Shown: positions 19,705-30,625, numbered from the stretch's first letter. The stretch is 64,000 bases of DNA from Deinandra increscens subsp. villosa (GCA_039602395.1 JBCNJP010000012.1:23998396-24062395); one strand, 5' to 3'. The notes: a model not told the origin generated them from the letters alone. Program-made: numbers and translations.

Positions 19705-21710
19705 CAACCCAAGCAAGACCACAGCTTTGCTGGCTCAAGATGATGGTGTATATGATTGGGGTCAACAGTTTGGGTATGATTCATCTGCTTTGATAGTTAC
19801 TCATGATCAACAAGAAGATTTTTGTTCAGAAACTACTTCCGATACTAGTTCAATTCCAAGTTCTTATGAATCTGCTGAAAACTTGGAGAGTCTGATGAAA
19901 TAAAATGCTTTATTGATGAATAAAGTTCAACAATTTTCTGAGGCATTTGATGTGATTAATTCAGAGTTGAAGATTTCTAAAGATCATGAAAAGGAGTTAA
20001 CATTAAAGAATGAGTATTTGACCATGGAAATCCAAACATTGAATGAGGTTTTGGAAGTTTTGAAGCAAGATAAGAAGAGTGTTGAAATTTCAAAGGCTAA
20101 GATTTGTGTAGAACGGGATGAGCTGGTAAAAGATGTCAAGAAATGGAAGGATGAAGCTGAAGATACAGCTGTTGATTTTCAGAATTTGTTTGATAAATCA
20201 AAGGTCAAACTTGATTTGCTTACAAAGAATGCTGAAGAATCGACTGCTAAGATTGAAGCATATCAAGTTGACATGGGAAAGTTATTAGATGAGAAGCGGG
20301 AGTTAGTTCGTGTCAATAAAGTTCAAGCTGCGAATTTAGAGATTCAAAAGCGTAACAAGGATAAATTGAAGAAGGAATTACATGAAGGACTTGATAATCT
20401 GTGTTTGCAAAAATTTGAAACTCACAAGGTTGCAAAGCGATTGATTGCTAAAGAAAAAGAATTTGCTGAGGTTCAACAGAAGATTTCTGATCTAAAGGTT
20501 CAAGTTCTTGATGCTAATCGATTGCTCAATAATGTTTCAAATTCTCAAGTTTTCACAAGCTTCTTAGCTAACGATGAAAATTTTGAGAAAATGTTTGATA
20601 AAACTGCTTCACCCCCTGCTCATATCAAAGAAGCTGTCAAAGAAGTGAAGGAACAAGTTGATGAATTTGATTATTCAAAGGTTTCGTCATCTACTGCTGA
20701 GGATGAGAAAGTTGTGCCGAAGAAGAAGAACAGGAAGAATAAGAAGAAGAAGGAAAAGACATCTGAGGTTTCTCCTGCACCAAAGTTTGTATCTGGATCA
20801 TCGTCTGCTGATAATGAGAAGTCGGCTACTTCTAGTGACAAGCTTCTGTCTCAACCTGAGTTTGATGAAAAGATTTTTTATGATCAAAAGAATGTCACTG
20901 AAGTAAAAGCTGAATTTTCTCGATTAGCGAAGCATGGTCATGGTGCACCTGAGGAGAAAATTTCTGGAAAGCATGAAGGATTGGGTTTTCACAGGATGAA
21001 AAACAAAGCTGAAAATGTTCCAGCATCATCATCTTCAGATTTGAAGAAATTAAAGATGAAACAAGTGAAGAAGGAAGTTTTTCAAGCTGATAAAATTCAA
21101 CCCGAGCGTTTTTACAAACTCAAGGGTTCGGATCAATTATTTTCTGACAAAGAATTTCCACTTCATTGTGTTGATGCTCGGAAGATTGCTGAGGTCCTTG
21201 TGAAAGCAACCATTTCTTCTGAAAGTTCTCAATCTCTAAGTCCTACATCTAAATGGGTACATGATCACAGGCATCAGGTATATGATTCTGATCATGTTAG
21301 AGATATTCATGTGTGTTCTTCGCAGGTACATCACCGATGGGATAAAACGACAAGAATTTGTTATATTTGCTGTCGCCCAGGGCATATGGCAAAAGACTGT
21401 CCATCACCTGCTGTTTCGCCACTAAGATTTCAAAAGAAATCAGTTTTTGGTAAACCTGTCACCACAAAGTTCTTTGATGAACAAGTAGAGTTTTTTATGA
21501 AGTTGAGTCTACATTTTATCATAAACAAAACCGTTTTGTTCCAATGTTTTCAAAAGATCAAAATGTAGTTTCCCCATCACAGTCACCTGTGATTGCTTCA
21601 TCAAGAACTGACTTACCGAAACAACAGCAATGGAAACCTAAGGTGGTTTCTAAGCAAAACAAGGACACTGGTCGACCAGAAGCGAGCCGCTTCGGGTCAT
21701 TTTTAGACTA
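19705..21710 (+). CDS. gag: A2 gag, C-terminal part with coiled coil and second CCHC knuckle
   Basis: Continues the A2 gag after B1. A stop (TAA, about 19901-19903) precedes a 551-codon open frame at 19913-21568. Residues about 1-230 of that frame are Leu/Lys/Glu heptads (LTLKNEYLTMEIQTLNEVLE) typical of a long coiled coil. A Lys-rich stretch (KKKNRKNKKKKEK) follows, then FYKLKGSDQLFSDKEFPLH and the knuckle CYICCRPGHMAKDC (about 21361-21402). A frameshift near 21490 diverts the tail; in A1 the equivalent tail is open to RFGSFFD. The gag sequence ends at about 21710 and no protease follows. Gag of this length with two knuckles separated by a coiled coil is unusual for copia. Confidence 0.85.
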
Positions 21711-22340
21711 ATTAGTCTAACCAGTGTGCAGGTACTTCTAGAAGATCTATCGACGATTGCAAAGTTGTTGATGGAGGAGTATTCTGCTTAATTTAAATTT
21801 CCTGATACATCTTTCTAATCTGCAAATTCTGATTTCTAAAACTGAAAAATATCCGTGTTGATTGATCAATTTTCTTTGCTTACAAGTTTTTCTAAAAAAC
21901 CCAAAAATAGAGTCTTGTTTTTGTGTAAAATGAAAATCCAAAAATAGAGTTTTCATTTTACGGGGGAGAATTGTAAGTAAGGGGAATAATTGAGAAAATG
22001 CATGTTATGGGGAGAAAGTGAATACATGCCAAATATATAAAATTATTGGAAATTGATCATTGGGAAATGATGGTACATTGGCTTATGTATCTGACTCATG
22101 GATAGAGTAGATGAAAGAGCCATAAGATCATTGTTTGATATGCTTGGTAGGCTCGGCAAATCAGAAAGTATTCAGATGTAATATACACTAAAATACTAAT
22201 GCTTGAGCATGTGGATAACATCTTGATGCATATTTCATGACACAAAAAGAAAAATAAGTGTGTAAGTCAGAATGAGAAGTCGCTGTGTATACATGTGTTC
22301 ATTTTGCAAAGATTTAAACTTGTTTGATTTTCTTTATTTT

Positions 22341-22579
22341 GTCAAACGATCGGACTTTCTCTGCGTATCGAAAGATCGACCTGATCGTTGTTCGTTTGAC
22401 GTTCTGCTTTATTTTCTTTGGTGTTTCGTATAACTCATCGGACTTTCTCTGCGTGTACGGAAGTACCGACCTGATTGTTGTTGGGTTATACAATTTCAAC
22501 TTGTTTTATTTTCTTACTTTGTTAAATCCGAGGCCTTATCTGCGTATCGAAAGATCGACCTTAAGGTAGACGATTTAAC
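22341..22579 (+). repeat. Triple stem-loop block, A2 copy
   Basis: Three units with perfect terminal arms: GTCAAACGA/TCGTTTGAC (22341-22400), GTATAAC/GTTATAC (22428-22491) and GTTAAATC/GATTTAAC (22521-22579). The interiors are related to one another, and the arms differ between units. Conserved with the A1 copy. Confidence 0.8.
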
Positions 22580-22686
22580 GTTCTTATTTCTTTTTGCATG
22601 GAACACAGTTGACTATATCATGAAAATATTATGCATTGTGAAAAATCACAAGTGTTGTCACACAAAAAGGAAAAGAAACACTGAAA

Positions 22687-22725
22687 ATGTCTGATTATGT
22701 CTGATTATGTCTGATTATGTCTGAT
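22687..22725 (+). repeat. Short tandem repeat TCTGATTATG
   Basis: Three to four 10-bp copies; the A1 counterpart (about 10192-10212) has about two. It is a length-variable site within the 3' non-coding region. Confidence 0.8.
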
Positions 22726-23362
22726 AGTGTGGAATACACTGGTTAAAGCAAATCTAATCAATATCTTAACATATCCAGATGTTATGAGTATGATTCTGCC
22801 TGAGTTTAAGTTGGCTAAATTATACTAGCAATCAGCATGACTTATGTGCTTCGATTAATTGAAATTGAAGTGCAGTTCAGTGCGTTATGTTCAATATGAT
22901 CCCATATAGTGATCTTTCTCATACCAAAAATAGTGTTTGATTCTATATTGCAATTTCATTTCATTTCAGAAAAGAACAAAAAGATTTTCGGTGTGTTTTA
23001 GCATAAACTTTGAAAAAAAATCAAAAAGATTTTGTTTCTGCTTTATTTTCGATCTGATCAACGCGTGATACAAATCATTTTCAAAATCATATCTTGGAGT
23101 CTCGAAGAGACGTTTTGCGCCAATGTTATTTAAATGTTTGCGCAGGTTGCTATGTGCAAGATATCACAACTTCAAGTCTTCTGAAGATGTTGATGAAAGA
23201 CCAGAGATACACTAAAATGTCATCAAGTATTCAAGTTCAAGTTTCGATCAAGTTGAGGAGGAGTTTGTTCGAAGATTTATTTCATTGAACAAACGGATTC
23301 TACACTTGAGGGGGAGCTTGATTGAAGATACAATGTTGATGATGTTAAAGAGATACTGCACA

Positions 23363-23377
23363 CGACGAGGGGGAGTT
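23363..23377 (+). promoter_or_regulatory. Polypurine tract of A2
   Basis: CGACGAGGGGGAGTT immediately precedes the 3' LTR and is the expected plus-strand primer site. Confidence 0.85.
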
Positions 23378-23747
23378 TGTTGATACCTGATATGTGCGTC
23401 GTGTGAAGTATCAAGCAAGTTCAAAGATCAAGTCAACTAGGTCTGGCCGAACTAGGTCCGAACCTGAAGTTCGGACTGGCCGAACCTGAGGTTCGGACTG
23501 GCCGAACCTGAGGTTCGGCCGAAGCTCGGACCAGCGGGTATATATAGATGTTTGGTCTTTGTATTTGAGGGGTTCTGAGCATGTGAGATTTCTTAAGTGT
23601 GTGTTTTCAAGGTGTTTCTCTGTGTTGTGTTTCTGAGTGTTTCACTGATTGTAATTGTTCATTTTGATCAATAAAACAATCGGTTAATTACGTTTCGATG
23701 TCCGATTAGCTAGATCGAGTAGACGATCCGATGCTCACGCATTTTCA
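23378..23747 (+). repeat. 3' LTR of A2
   Basis: 370 bp. Identical layout to the 5' LTR plus one 22-bp tandem duplication of the TTCGG/CCGAA half-site region. Followed by the duplication CTGGC (23748-23752). Confidence 0.92.
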
Positions 23748-23752
23748 CTGGC

Positions 23753-24430
23753 TGCCATGGGTGTGGAGACATGCTTTGAGTCTGCTAGCTTGTACTTTTC
23801 CATAATCCCTGTCACATATTTGGCTTGATGAACTAGGATGCCGCTGTCACTTTGCTTCACTTATAATGCCAGGAAGAATTCCATTCGCCCATTTGACTCA
23901 TCTCAAACTTTGCCCGCATCACTTTTTCAAACTCCTTGCACAAATCCTCATTTGTAGATCCGAAGATGATATCGTCCACATAAACTTGCACCATGATTAT
24001 GTCATTCTCAACCTCTTTTGTGAACAGTGTCTGGTCCACTATTCCCCTCGTATATCCGTGTGCTAGAAGATGATCAGTCAACATTTTGTACCAAGACCGT
24101 GGGGCCTGGTGCAAGCCATATAGTGCTTTGTCTAGCTTGTACACACAGTAGGGGTGTTCTTTATCAATGAACCCAGGAGGTTGAGTAACATATACCTCTT
24201 CATCCATTTCAGCATAGAGAAACACAGTTTTCACGTCCAATTGGTAGACAGTGAAATTCATGTAGGATGCATAGGCCAAAGAGACTCGTATTGCCTCTAA
24301 ACGAGCAACCGGTGCATATACTTCATCATAATCGATTCCTTCGACCTGCTTGTGCCCTTGAACCACCAACCTTGCCTTGTTTCTGACAATAACACCGTTG
24401 TCATCCTTTTTATTCTTATAAAGCCATCAA
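23753..24430 (-). pseudogene. pol: C1 reverse transcriptase
   Basis: The minus-strand frame 24369-23857 reads VVQGHKQVEGIDYDEVYAPV, YQLDVKTVFLYAEMDEEVYV, ALYGLHQAPRSWYKMLTDHL and the catalytic MVQVYVDDIIFGST. The paired aspartates are intact. A frameshift near 23860 precedes the block GILVHQAKYV at 23753-23850. A2 then interrupts it, and the gene resumes at 11499. Upstream, at about 24380-24466, the linker to integrase is in another frame with stops. This is a textbook copia RT, broken but recognisable. Confidence 0.92.
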
Positions 24431-24466
24431 GTTGTGATGACCTTTTTGTTAGTAGTCTTCTCATAC

Positions 24467-25306
24467 CTATAGCTTTGAGAATTGGTTTAGCTCTTCATGC
24501 ATGGCTTCCACCCAGCTAGGCTCTGTTAGAGCCATTGTAATTTTTGGGGGCTTAATTTGAGAGATAAAACAGGAATACATGCAGTGGTTGATGTCCCCTG
24601 ATTGACTTCTTGTTATCACCCCAGACGCTAAAGGACCAACGACATTGTCCAAGGGGTGATATTTATGGATCCTTGTTTTAGCAACGGCTTGAACTGGGAT
24701 TTCTGGAGGTAGATTTGTCTGAACAGGTTCTTCATTAATTTCAGCATCTGCCTCTACATCAGCTACCTGAGATTGAACAGTGTCTGTGCCGGGGTTATTC
24801 TCTGCCTCATCATCAATACCAGCATCAGCAGCTTCATGTACTGATGTAGTATCTGCGTCGGAGGCAGTAACCGGGGATTTTGAAATGGTATGAGTCATAT
24901 ATGGTCCTGATATTGAGTCGTCAAAAAGTTCTTCAGTAATGACCGGATCCAATCCAAAGGGAAGGAAGAATTGATTGTAGTCAAAAGCTTGCGCGGGACC
25001 CACTCCACCATCTGAGGGATTTTCTACAAACCAATCCACATTGGTAGACTCTATCACAATACCGGTTGTTTTGTTGAATACCCTGTAGGCTGAGCTGGCA
25101 GAGTAACCTACAAAGTAACATTCATCAGATTTAGCAGCAAATTTTGGCAAAACGGTATTGACTAAAACAGTGCAAAGACACCCAAAAGCACGAAGATACC
25201 CAATTCTGGGCTTATCATGATAGATTAATTGGTAAGGTGTCTTTTCGTGTCGCTTATTGATGAGAACCCTGTTTTGCACGTAACAGGTTGTGTTAACTGT
25301 TTCTGC
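24467..25306 (-). CDS. pol: C1 integrase C-terminal region and linker to RT
   Basis: About 270 open codons. YVQNRVLINKRHEKTPYQLI, LRAFGCLCTVLV and DECYFVGYSASSAYRVFNKT are copia integrase C-terminal motifs. They are followed by a poorly conserved acidic linker and the block that begins RT (HPLDNVVG, ALTEPSWVEAMHEELNQF). A stop and frameshift at 24467 separate it from RT. It acts in integration of cDNA in the nucleus as part of the pol polyprotein. Confidence 0.9.
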   Translation of the reverse strand, partial: AETVNTTCYVQNRVLINKRHEKTPYQLIYHDKPRIGYLRAFGCLCTVLVNTVLPKFAAKSDECYFVGYSASSAYRVFNKTTGIVIESTNVDWFVENPSDGGVGPAQAFDYNQFFLPFGLDPVITEELFDDSISGPYMTHTISKSPVTASDADTTSVHEAADAGIDDEAENNPGTDTVQSQVADVEADAEINEEPVQTNLPPEIPVQAVAKTRIHKYHPLDNVVGPLASGVITRSQSGDINHCMYSCFISQIKPPKITMALTEPSWVEAMHEELNQFSKL

Positions 25307-25690
25307 CTAGAACATGGTGGGCAGTTTAGAATCACATAACATTGTACGGGTAGCTTCAATCAGTGTTCTGTTGCGACGTTCTACCACACCATTCTGCTGT
25401 GGAGTATAGGGCGCACTATACTGATGTTCAATTCCTTTCTCTGAACAGAATTCGTTAATTGTACGATTTTTGAATTCTGTCCCATTGTCACTCCTGATGG
25501 ACTTCACTTTCAGGTTTAGCTTGTGTTCAATGAGCTTTATGAAGGCTATCAACATTGTTGCAACATCACTCTTCCTTGGCAAAAAGAATACCCACGTGAA
25601 ACGAGAAAAATCATCAGTAATAACTAAACAAAATGCACAACGGTTAAGGCTTAACGTACTGACTGTTTTGGTCAAAAACTGCCTAAGCAA
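25307..25690 (-). pseudogene. pol: C1 integrase catalytic core
   Basis: DDE core: first Asp in CLVITDDFSRFTWVFFL, second in IRSDNGTEFKN and Glu in PYTPQQNGVVERRNRTLIEA. A TAG at 25307-25309 replaces a conserved Trp codon after LPTMF. Upstream, the frame is split from the HHCC domain by a foreign segment (25691-26232). The spacing of D, D and E is normal for copia integrase. Confidence 0.92.
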
Positions 25691-26232
25691 TTAGTTGATC
25701 AAACTTTGTAAGTGAGGTAGTGTGTTTGATGAATTTGGTAAGGAAAATGTAAGTTTAGATGTTGACATAAGGATGTAACAAGGGAAAAATCCCAGGAATC
25801 CCTGAGTATCCTCAATGATTCTAGCAAAAAACCTCGGGAGCCGGCTTGAAGTGCCTACTGCCTCAAACTTTTATATAACGGAAATTGTTCAAGTACAAAT
25901 GAAGTGAGCTCGTATTCTAAGTGTTACAGAGAGTTTCGAGAACAAATGTTGTGTGTTGTGTGCAGACCTAATATTAAGGATTACATAATAACTAACTCCC
26001 TAAGAATTAGCAACTAATCCCACGTCGCCTAGCTAGCCGTTAGAGTCCACTTGGTCCACGTTTTCTGTTAGTTGACCGAGTCTTTAGGGCACGTGTGTCA
26101 TATCGAGAGTCATCTGCAAAAAATAAACAAAAGGGAAGGTAATCGTTAGCTAAAAATAAAATTCAGGATCCTTACAGTGAAGTGCTTATGAGCCTCTGCG
26201 AGCTGCTCAAGATATCCTGAAATCTGGTACCA
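25691..26232. other. Foreign insertion of about 545 bp in C1 integrase
   Basis: It separates DLFGPVSV (26233 onward) from LSLNRCAFCLVI. The flanks carry related 9-mers CAGTGAGTG and CAGTCAGTA, a possible imperfect target duplication. Inside is TGTAAG...CTTACA (25707-26176), which looks like LTR-type ends but without matching 5-bp flanks. There is also a minus-strand GTAAGG...TTTTTTGCAG pair that resembles an intron. Next to it is an open stretch YLEQLAEAHKHFT. The origin is unresolved. Confidence 0.6.
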
Positions 26233-26897
26233 ACACTCACTGGACCAAAAAGGTCCATGTGAAATAGCTCCAGTACAGAGGAAATTCTGTTGAACACCTT
26301 TGGATTGTGTGGGCGTTTGTGCTGCTTCCCCTTAGCACATGACACACGTTTCTCCTTGGTCACGAATTCTTTGATTGGAAGGTCTTTGACAAGTCCTCCT
26401 CTTGCTAGCCGATTTAAATTCTTCAGATTCATGTGCCCCAAACGTCTGTGCCACAACTGAGCATGATTCTCAGCTGTTTTAGACAGTAGGCATGCCACCT
26501 CAGTTGTGGGGGGTATCTGCATGTTGAGAACATAGGAGTTGTCGTATCTTGGTGTCTGCATTAACACCCAATCATCAGGGATGGAGTATCCAGGATTTAG
26601 AATTAGACGTTCTTTGTTGTTGAAAAGTATCGGATACTCCCTAACACAGATTTGTGAAACACTTAACAGATTGTGTTTCAACTGCTCAACATAGTTGACG
26701 TCATAGAAGCTGAGACATCCGTTTCTGACTGTTCTTTTTTTACTGATATATCCTCCAACTCCTCCAGCGAACGACACATATCCTCCATCAAATTGCTCCA
26801 AGTCTTGTTGTAGAGATATGTCGCCTGTCATATTCCTAGAACAACCACTGTCAACATACCAAAGGTTGTTAACAGTCCTCCTTGGCTGTTCCTGCAT
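26233..26897 (-). CDS. pol: C1 protease and GAG-pre-integrase zinc domain
   Basis: Begins MQEQPRRTVNN, then the copia protease active site LWYVDSGCSRNMTGD. The HHCC domain follows (LWHRRLGHMNLKNLNRLARG ... CAKGKQHKRPH) and the start of the integrase core (ELFHMDLFGPVSV). A TGA lies directly upstream of the first ATG, so pol is not in frame with gag. The boundary reads TGAATGCAGGAAC. The homologous frame ends at the foreign insertion at 26232. Confidence 0.9.
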
Positions 26898-27690
26898 TCA
26901 AAGGAGATCAGTTAGTTTTGGGGACCCAGGCCTTAATGGGTCTGGGCGAAGGTGGGCCTGTTTTGGTTGGACTAAGTATGTCCTTGTTGTTGACATTTCT
27001 GGGACAGTGATTTTCTTTCCCAAGTTCCTGAGGTCTTTTCGGTGGATTTTTATTTTTACTTTGATTTTGATAAAATTTACCTCTTGGAATTGTTTGGAGT
27101 GCTTTTTGTACACTCCAGTAGGCTTGAAAGATAGATTTACCGCCTTTGGTACATTCCACCTGTCATCCTTCCGCCAGCCAGTTGATTTTGACAAGCCAAC
27201 TGGTTTTGGATGGATGGGTGGTTTAGAAAAACTGACCTGCTTTGGGTGTGAAACAGAATTTGAGGGTCCAACAGATTTTGGAATCCAAACAGGTTTAAGA
27301 GGATTGACAGTCTTTACTGATTCTTTAAAATTTTGAACCACTTTGCTTTCTTTAAAATCAGTCTTTGCTTTTTGCTTAGGTAACTTGGGCTTTTAATTCA
27401 CTATGTGTCCCTGTGTTTTCCGAGGTGCTGATTTCTGCACTTTGGATTTTAAAGAATCAGACCTTTGTGCCGCGCCACCCGGTGTTTGGCCCGTTGGGTC
27501 AGACCTTTGATGACCCCTCTTGGGATAGAAGGATTCGTATGGTCGGTGCAAACAGTTTCTTGCCAAATGTCCTGGTTTACCACACACATGGCAAGACTGC
27601 TTTTTGGGATACGCGGGAGCCTGCTGTTGGTTACGCCCAGTGGATATCCAGGTCATTTTTATGTATCCAATGGGTTTTACCATGTGGCTT
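26898..27690 (-). pseudogene. gag: C1 gag C-terminal region with second CCHC knuckle
   Basis: Frame 27683-27393 contains the knuckle CHVCGKPGHLARNC and the block HRPYESFYPKRG. Frame 27341-26898 is Lys/Pro-rich with VGLSKSTGWRKDDRW-type repeats. Near 26940 another frame reads IKAWVPKTN-stop, the conserved gag terminus shared with B1, B2 and D1. Several frameshifts separate these pieces. Confidence 0.85.
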
Positions 27691-27699
27691 AGTGGTCAA

Positions 27700-28705
27700 A
27701 ATGTACTCCCGCTGTATCGGCTTAAACTGGTCATATGCAGAATTGACTTCTGGATACGGGACAAAGTCATGAGGTCTGGCGTCCCGTACTTTCTACACAT
27801 TCTGGACAACATTATCATTCATATTTTCACAAAATTTCACATTAAACACACCATCAGTTGAGGGTTTAGGACCAGCAACCTGTGGTCCTATACCTCTTCT
27901 CAAGATTTTAACAGTTCTTAAAGGTTTCAATGGTTTCACATCACACTTGCCAATGTTAAAAGCATCACACACAGAAGTTTTATCAAACAAAACAGACTTT
28001 GAAGTTTTTGATGCAGACTGAACCAATGATTCAAGTTTTTCAAAATCAAAGTTTTTTGTAAAAATCATCATAATTAGACTTCTTTGGACTCTTAGGAGAC
28101 TCCTTGTTATCCACTGCCCCTACTTCTTTATTACCTTTATCTGCACAACAAGTAGGATTGTCAGTAGTATTAGAGACAGGAGCAGATATTTTAATAGGAC
28201 AAGCAGCAAGTTTTCTATCAATTTCTACCTTAACTTCTAAAGTGGTCTTAAAGATTTCATGATCAAGGATCATTTCATACATCAATGGCATTGGGACAGA
28301 GTGTGTAGATTTTTCATCCTTTTCATCAGTACCAAAACCCAAACCTGAGTTTCCTTTAACATGCCGCATTCTGGCATCAGCGTTGTAAAATGGTGAACTA
28401 GCCTTCAACATTTCAAAAATAATCTTATCGTTACGCTTAATTTTGCTTTGTGATGTTCCTAGTTTGGCTTTAAGTTCCTCTACTTCCTTGGTTAAAGTTT
28501 CAACTTTAGAGTTAGCAATTTTAAGATATGTATTCTTATCACTCACCCGAGTTTGAAGATTCTTAACATCTAACTTAGCAGCTTCCAGTTTCTCTCTAAA
28601 AATTCTGGTCTTATCTTTATACTCCCTAAGGTCTGTAGCAGTTGATTCGTGATTTAGGGTTTCATTAACAAACTTACTTTCCCATTCTTTACATTCTTTA
28701 AGCAC
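27700..28705 (-). pseudogene. gag: C1 gag coiled-coil region
   Basis: Frame 28705-28046 (LKECKEWESKFVNETLNHES, TLTKEVEELKAKLGTSQSKI) shows heptad Leu/Glu/Lys spacing over about 100 residues, then an acidic Cys-containing tail. The frame 28071-27793 follows with an offset (FDFEKLESLVQSASKTSK). In C1, as in A2 and D1, the coiled coil lies between the two zinc knuckles. Coiled coils may support particle assembly; that is inference. Confidence 0.75.
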
Positions 28706-29314
28706 AGATTGACATTTTTAATTTGAACATACCTCATGACTGCTTGAGCTGGCTTCAGAACCTGGAATGATGTTTGCCATGAATACGTGATGACAGATTT
28801 CAGCAGCTTCCTTCTCTGCTTCTTCTTCAGCCAAGAGGGCCACATGATCAAGCGTCAAGCTCAGATCTTCCACTTGAGTAGTCCAATCATACCCTGGTGT
28901 GTGCTGTACCACCAGTGCTCTGTCATTTTTTGCAGCCTCTTTCTTCATTGCTTCCTTCCTCTCAACATCCCTTTCCACATTTGGCTTGGTACACTCTCTA
29001 GCATAGTGCTCATATTCGTTGCAATAATAGCACCGCAGATTTGCCTTGTTGAAACTGAGCTAGATTGCTTTCCCTCCATTCCAGCCCTTCTTCCCTGTTT
29101 TGGCCATAAACTGTTTTGCCCTTAAGGCAGACATCCCCATCTAATAGGAAATATTCATGTGCTCCGGATCTTCAGGGATGACATGATTGACATCATCAGG
29201 AGTCAAGTTGGTGGGGAGTAGAGAACCAGCAACGAGTGCCTGATAGCAACTCATGATACCTACACCAAGAGCAAAGCTAGGATCTTTGGTTAGATTGTTG
29301 ATATCTAAAGGAGA
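28706..29314 (-). pseudogene. gag: C1 gag, first CCHC knuckle region
   Basis: Around 28985-29045 the minus strand reads LRCYYCNEYEHYAREC, a CCHC knuckle with Glu in place of the usual Gly before His. It is followed by frame 28978-28718 (ERDVERKEAMKKEAAKNDRA, YDWTTQVEDLSLT). The frame upstream (29050-29314) holds ALGVGIMSCYQAL-type sequence with stops. Decayed but colinear with D1 54000-54440. Confidence 0.8.
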
Positions 29315-30156
29315 TTAAATTAGATGGACCGGATGAGCTAGCCCTAGGAGTTTGTGACACAAACGCCGTCTGATTAGTGATCGAATTGCTTGGACATGTA
29401 GCTGTTGTGAGATGAAGGCTTGGTTGACTTGGTTCATCAATGCACCATTTCTCAACTTTCTAGCTCTCTTCTGCTTCTTTTCTTCATACGCTCTAATAGT
29501 AGACATGAGCTCACTCAATGGTGATGTACCCATTGCCACAGTCTTCTCGATTAACTCAATGGTGCTATCCCAATTTGGTGGAAGAGAGTTCACCAAATTC
29601 TTATTTACTTCAGCTTGAGTGTAGGTAACCCCAGCATCCTTCATAACTGTCCCAATCTTGATGAATCTCTGCAGTTGAGTCTCCATGTTTTCCCCAGGCA
29701 CATAGTTAAATTCATTGAATTGTTCCCTGAGATTTTCCCTCCGAGATTCTTTCATGTCATCATTTCCTTCATATGCAAAAAACAAGACAATTCCCAGAGT
29801 GTTTTAGCAGATTTATATTCTTTGAAAACTTCAGCCACCTCGGGGGATAAGGCCATGGTCAATGCAGCCAAAGCCTTCCTGTCACGCTCAACCTTTTCCT
29901 AGTCATCTTCGGTCCAGTCTGACTTTTCTTTGGGTTGACCCACTTGACCAGCTTCTGGAGTTATCTTAGGAACATAGTCACCCACTTCAACCGAGCGCAT
30001 GATCTTGGGATCATTATAGTTCACATAATTCATAAATCGGTATTTCCAGCTCATGAAAGTTTTCCCAGACATCAAACGAGGAGGTCTGGCGTTGGTTCCG
30101 ATCTTGGCGTCCATTTCCAGAGTTGCACTGGACACGCTTAACATATCGAAGGCCAT
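29315..30156 (-). pseudogene. gag: C1 gag N-terminal capsid domain
   Basis: ATG at 30154-30156: MAFDMLSVSSATLEMDAKIG. Then RPPRLMSGKTFMSWKYRFMN and a TAG at 29899-29901 at a conserved Trp (TEDD-stop-EKVERD). After a frameshift near 29790 the frame 29785-29315 continues with REQFNEFNYVPGENMETQLQ, LVNSLPPNWDSTIELI and LSELMSTIRAYEEKKQKR. This is a UBN2/copia capsid domain like that of D1 (53150-53870). The start was chosen because the leader repeats end just upstream. Confidence 0.88.
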
Positions 30157-30184
30157 TGAAGAAAAAAATTGAGTTAAAAAGGAG

Positions 30185-30625
30185 TTTTCGATTAACAAGC
30201 TTAGATCGGAAAGTACATTTCGATCGAACAAAGGTCAATAGAAAAAGGGGTTTTCGGTCTGGGATCTGGAATCGAAGAGTGATTTGTGATCGAAAAGTGG
30301 GTTTTCGGCTGGAGGGGTGTTGATCGAAAAGGTGGTTTTACGATCAGAGGAAGGGCTGATCGAGAAGTGGTTCTTGATCGGACAGGAGGATCAAAAAGTA
30401 TGCTTTTCGATCGGGCAGCGTTCGACTCGATCGAAAAGTCTATACTGATCGGAAAGTACCTTTTCGATCAGGTTGTATCGGGTCAAAGCCACAGAACCTG
30501 GTCGAAAAGTGGCAATCGAAAAGTGTACTTCGATCGAAAAAGGCGATCGGAAAGTACAACTTTGGATCGAAAAGCTATGTATTTCGATCGAATGAGGGTC
30601 AAAGCCACAATATTCGATCGAATAG
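30185..30625 (-). repeat. Leader array of CTTTTCGATC motifs (C1)
   Basis: About 20 copies of GATCGAAAAG or close variants on the plus strand (sense CTTTTCGATC) over 440 bp, between PBS and gag. Spacers are unique, apart from GGGTCAAAGCCACA, which occurs twice (about 30479 and 30597). Confidence 0.85.

Larger units (their letters stand above)
21711..23377 (+). other. A2 3' non-coding region
   Basis: 1.67 kb without a supportable gene, colinear with A1 9194-10894. It starts with the acceptor-like AGTGTGCAGG (about 21723-21732) and holds the triple stem-loop block, a TCTGATTATG repeat, and a polypurine CACGACGAGGGGGAG directly before the 3' LTR. Several GAGGGGGAG motifs (about 23308, 23367) echo the PPT. 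Confidence 0.8.
11500..23747 (+). mobile_element. A2: complete-ended gag-only copia element containing B1
   Basis: Two LTRs (348 and 370 bp), a 5-bp duplication CTGGC, PBS, leader, one long gag and a 1.7 kb 3' non-coding region with PPT. No pol domain exists anywhere inside. Removing the nested B1 leaves about 6.1 kb. The LTRs differ by four substitutions and one 22-bp duplication (by-eye count), so the insertion is fairly recent. It must have moved with enzymes supplied by another element. Confidence 0.9.

Noticed and set aside
25707..26176. Solo LTR bounded by TGTAAG and CTTACA
   Set aside because: The 5-bp flanks (AACTT and GTGAA) do not match and the segment is nested in a longer foreign insertion, so it is not called an LTR.
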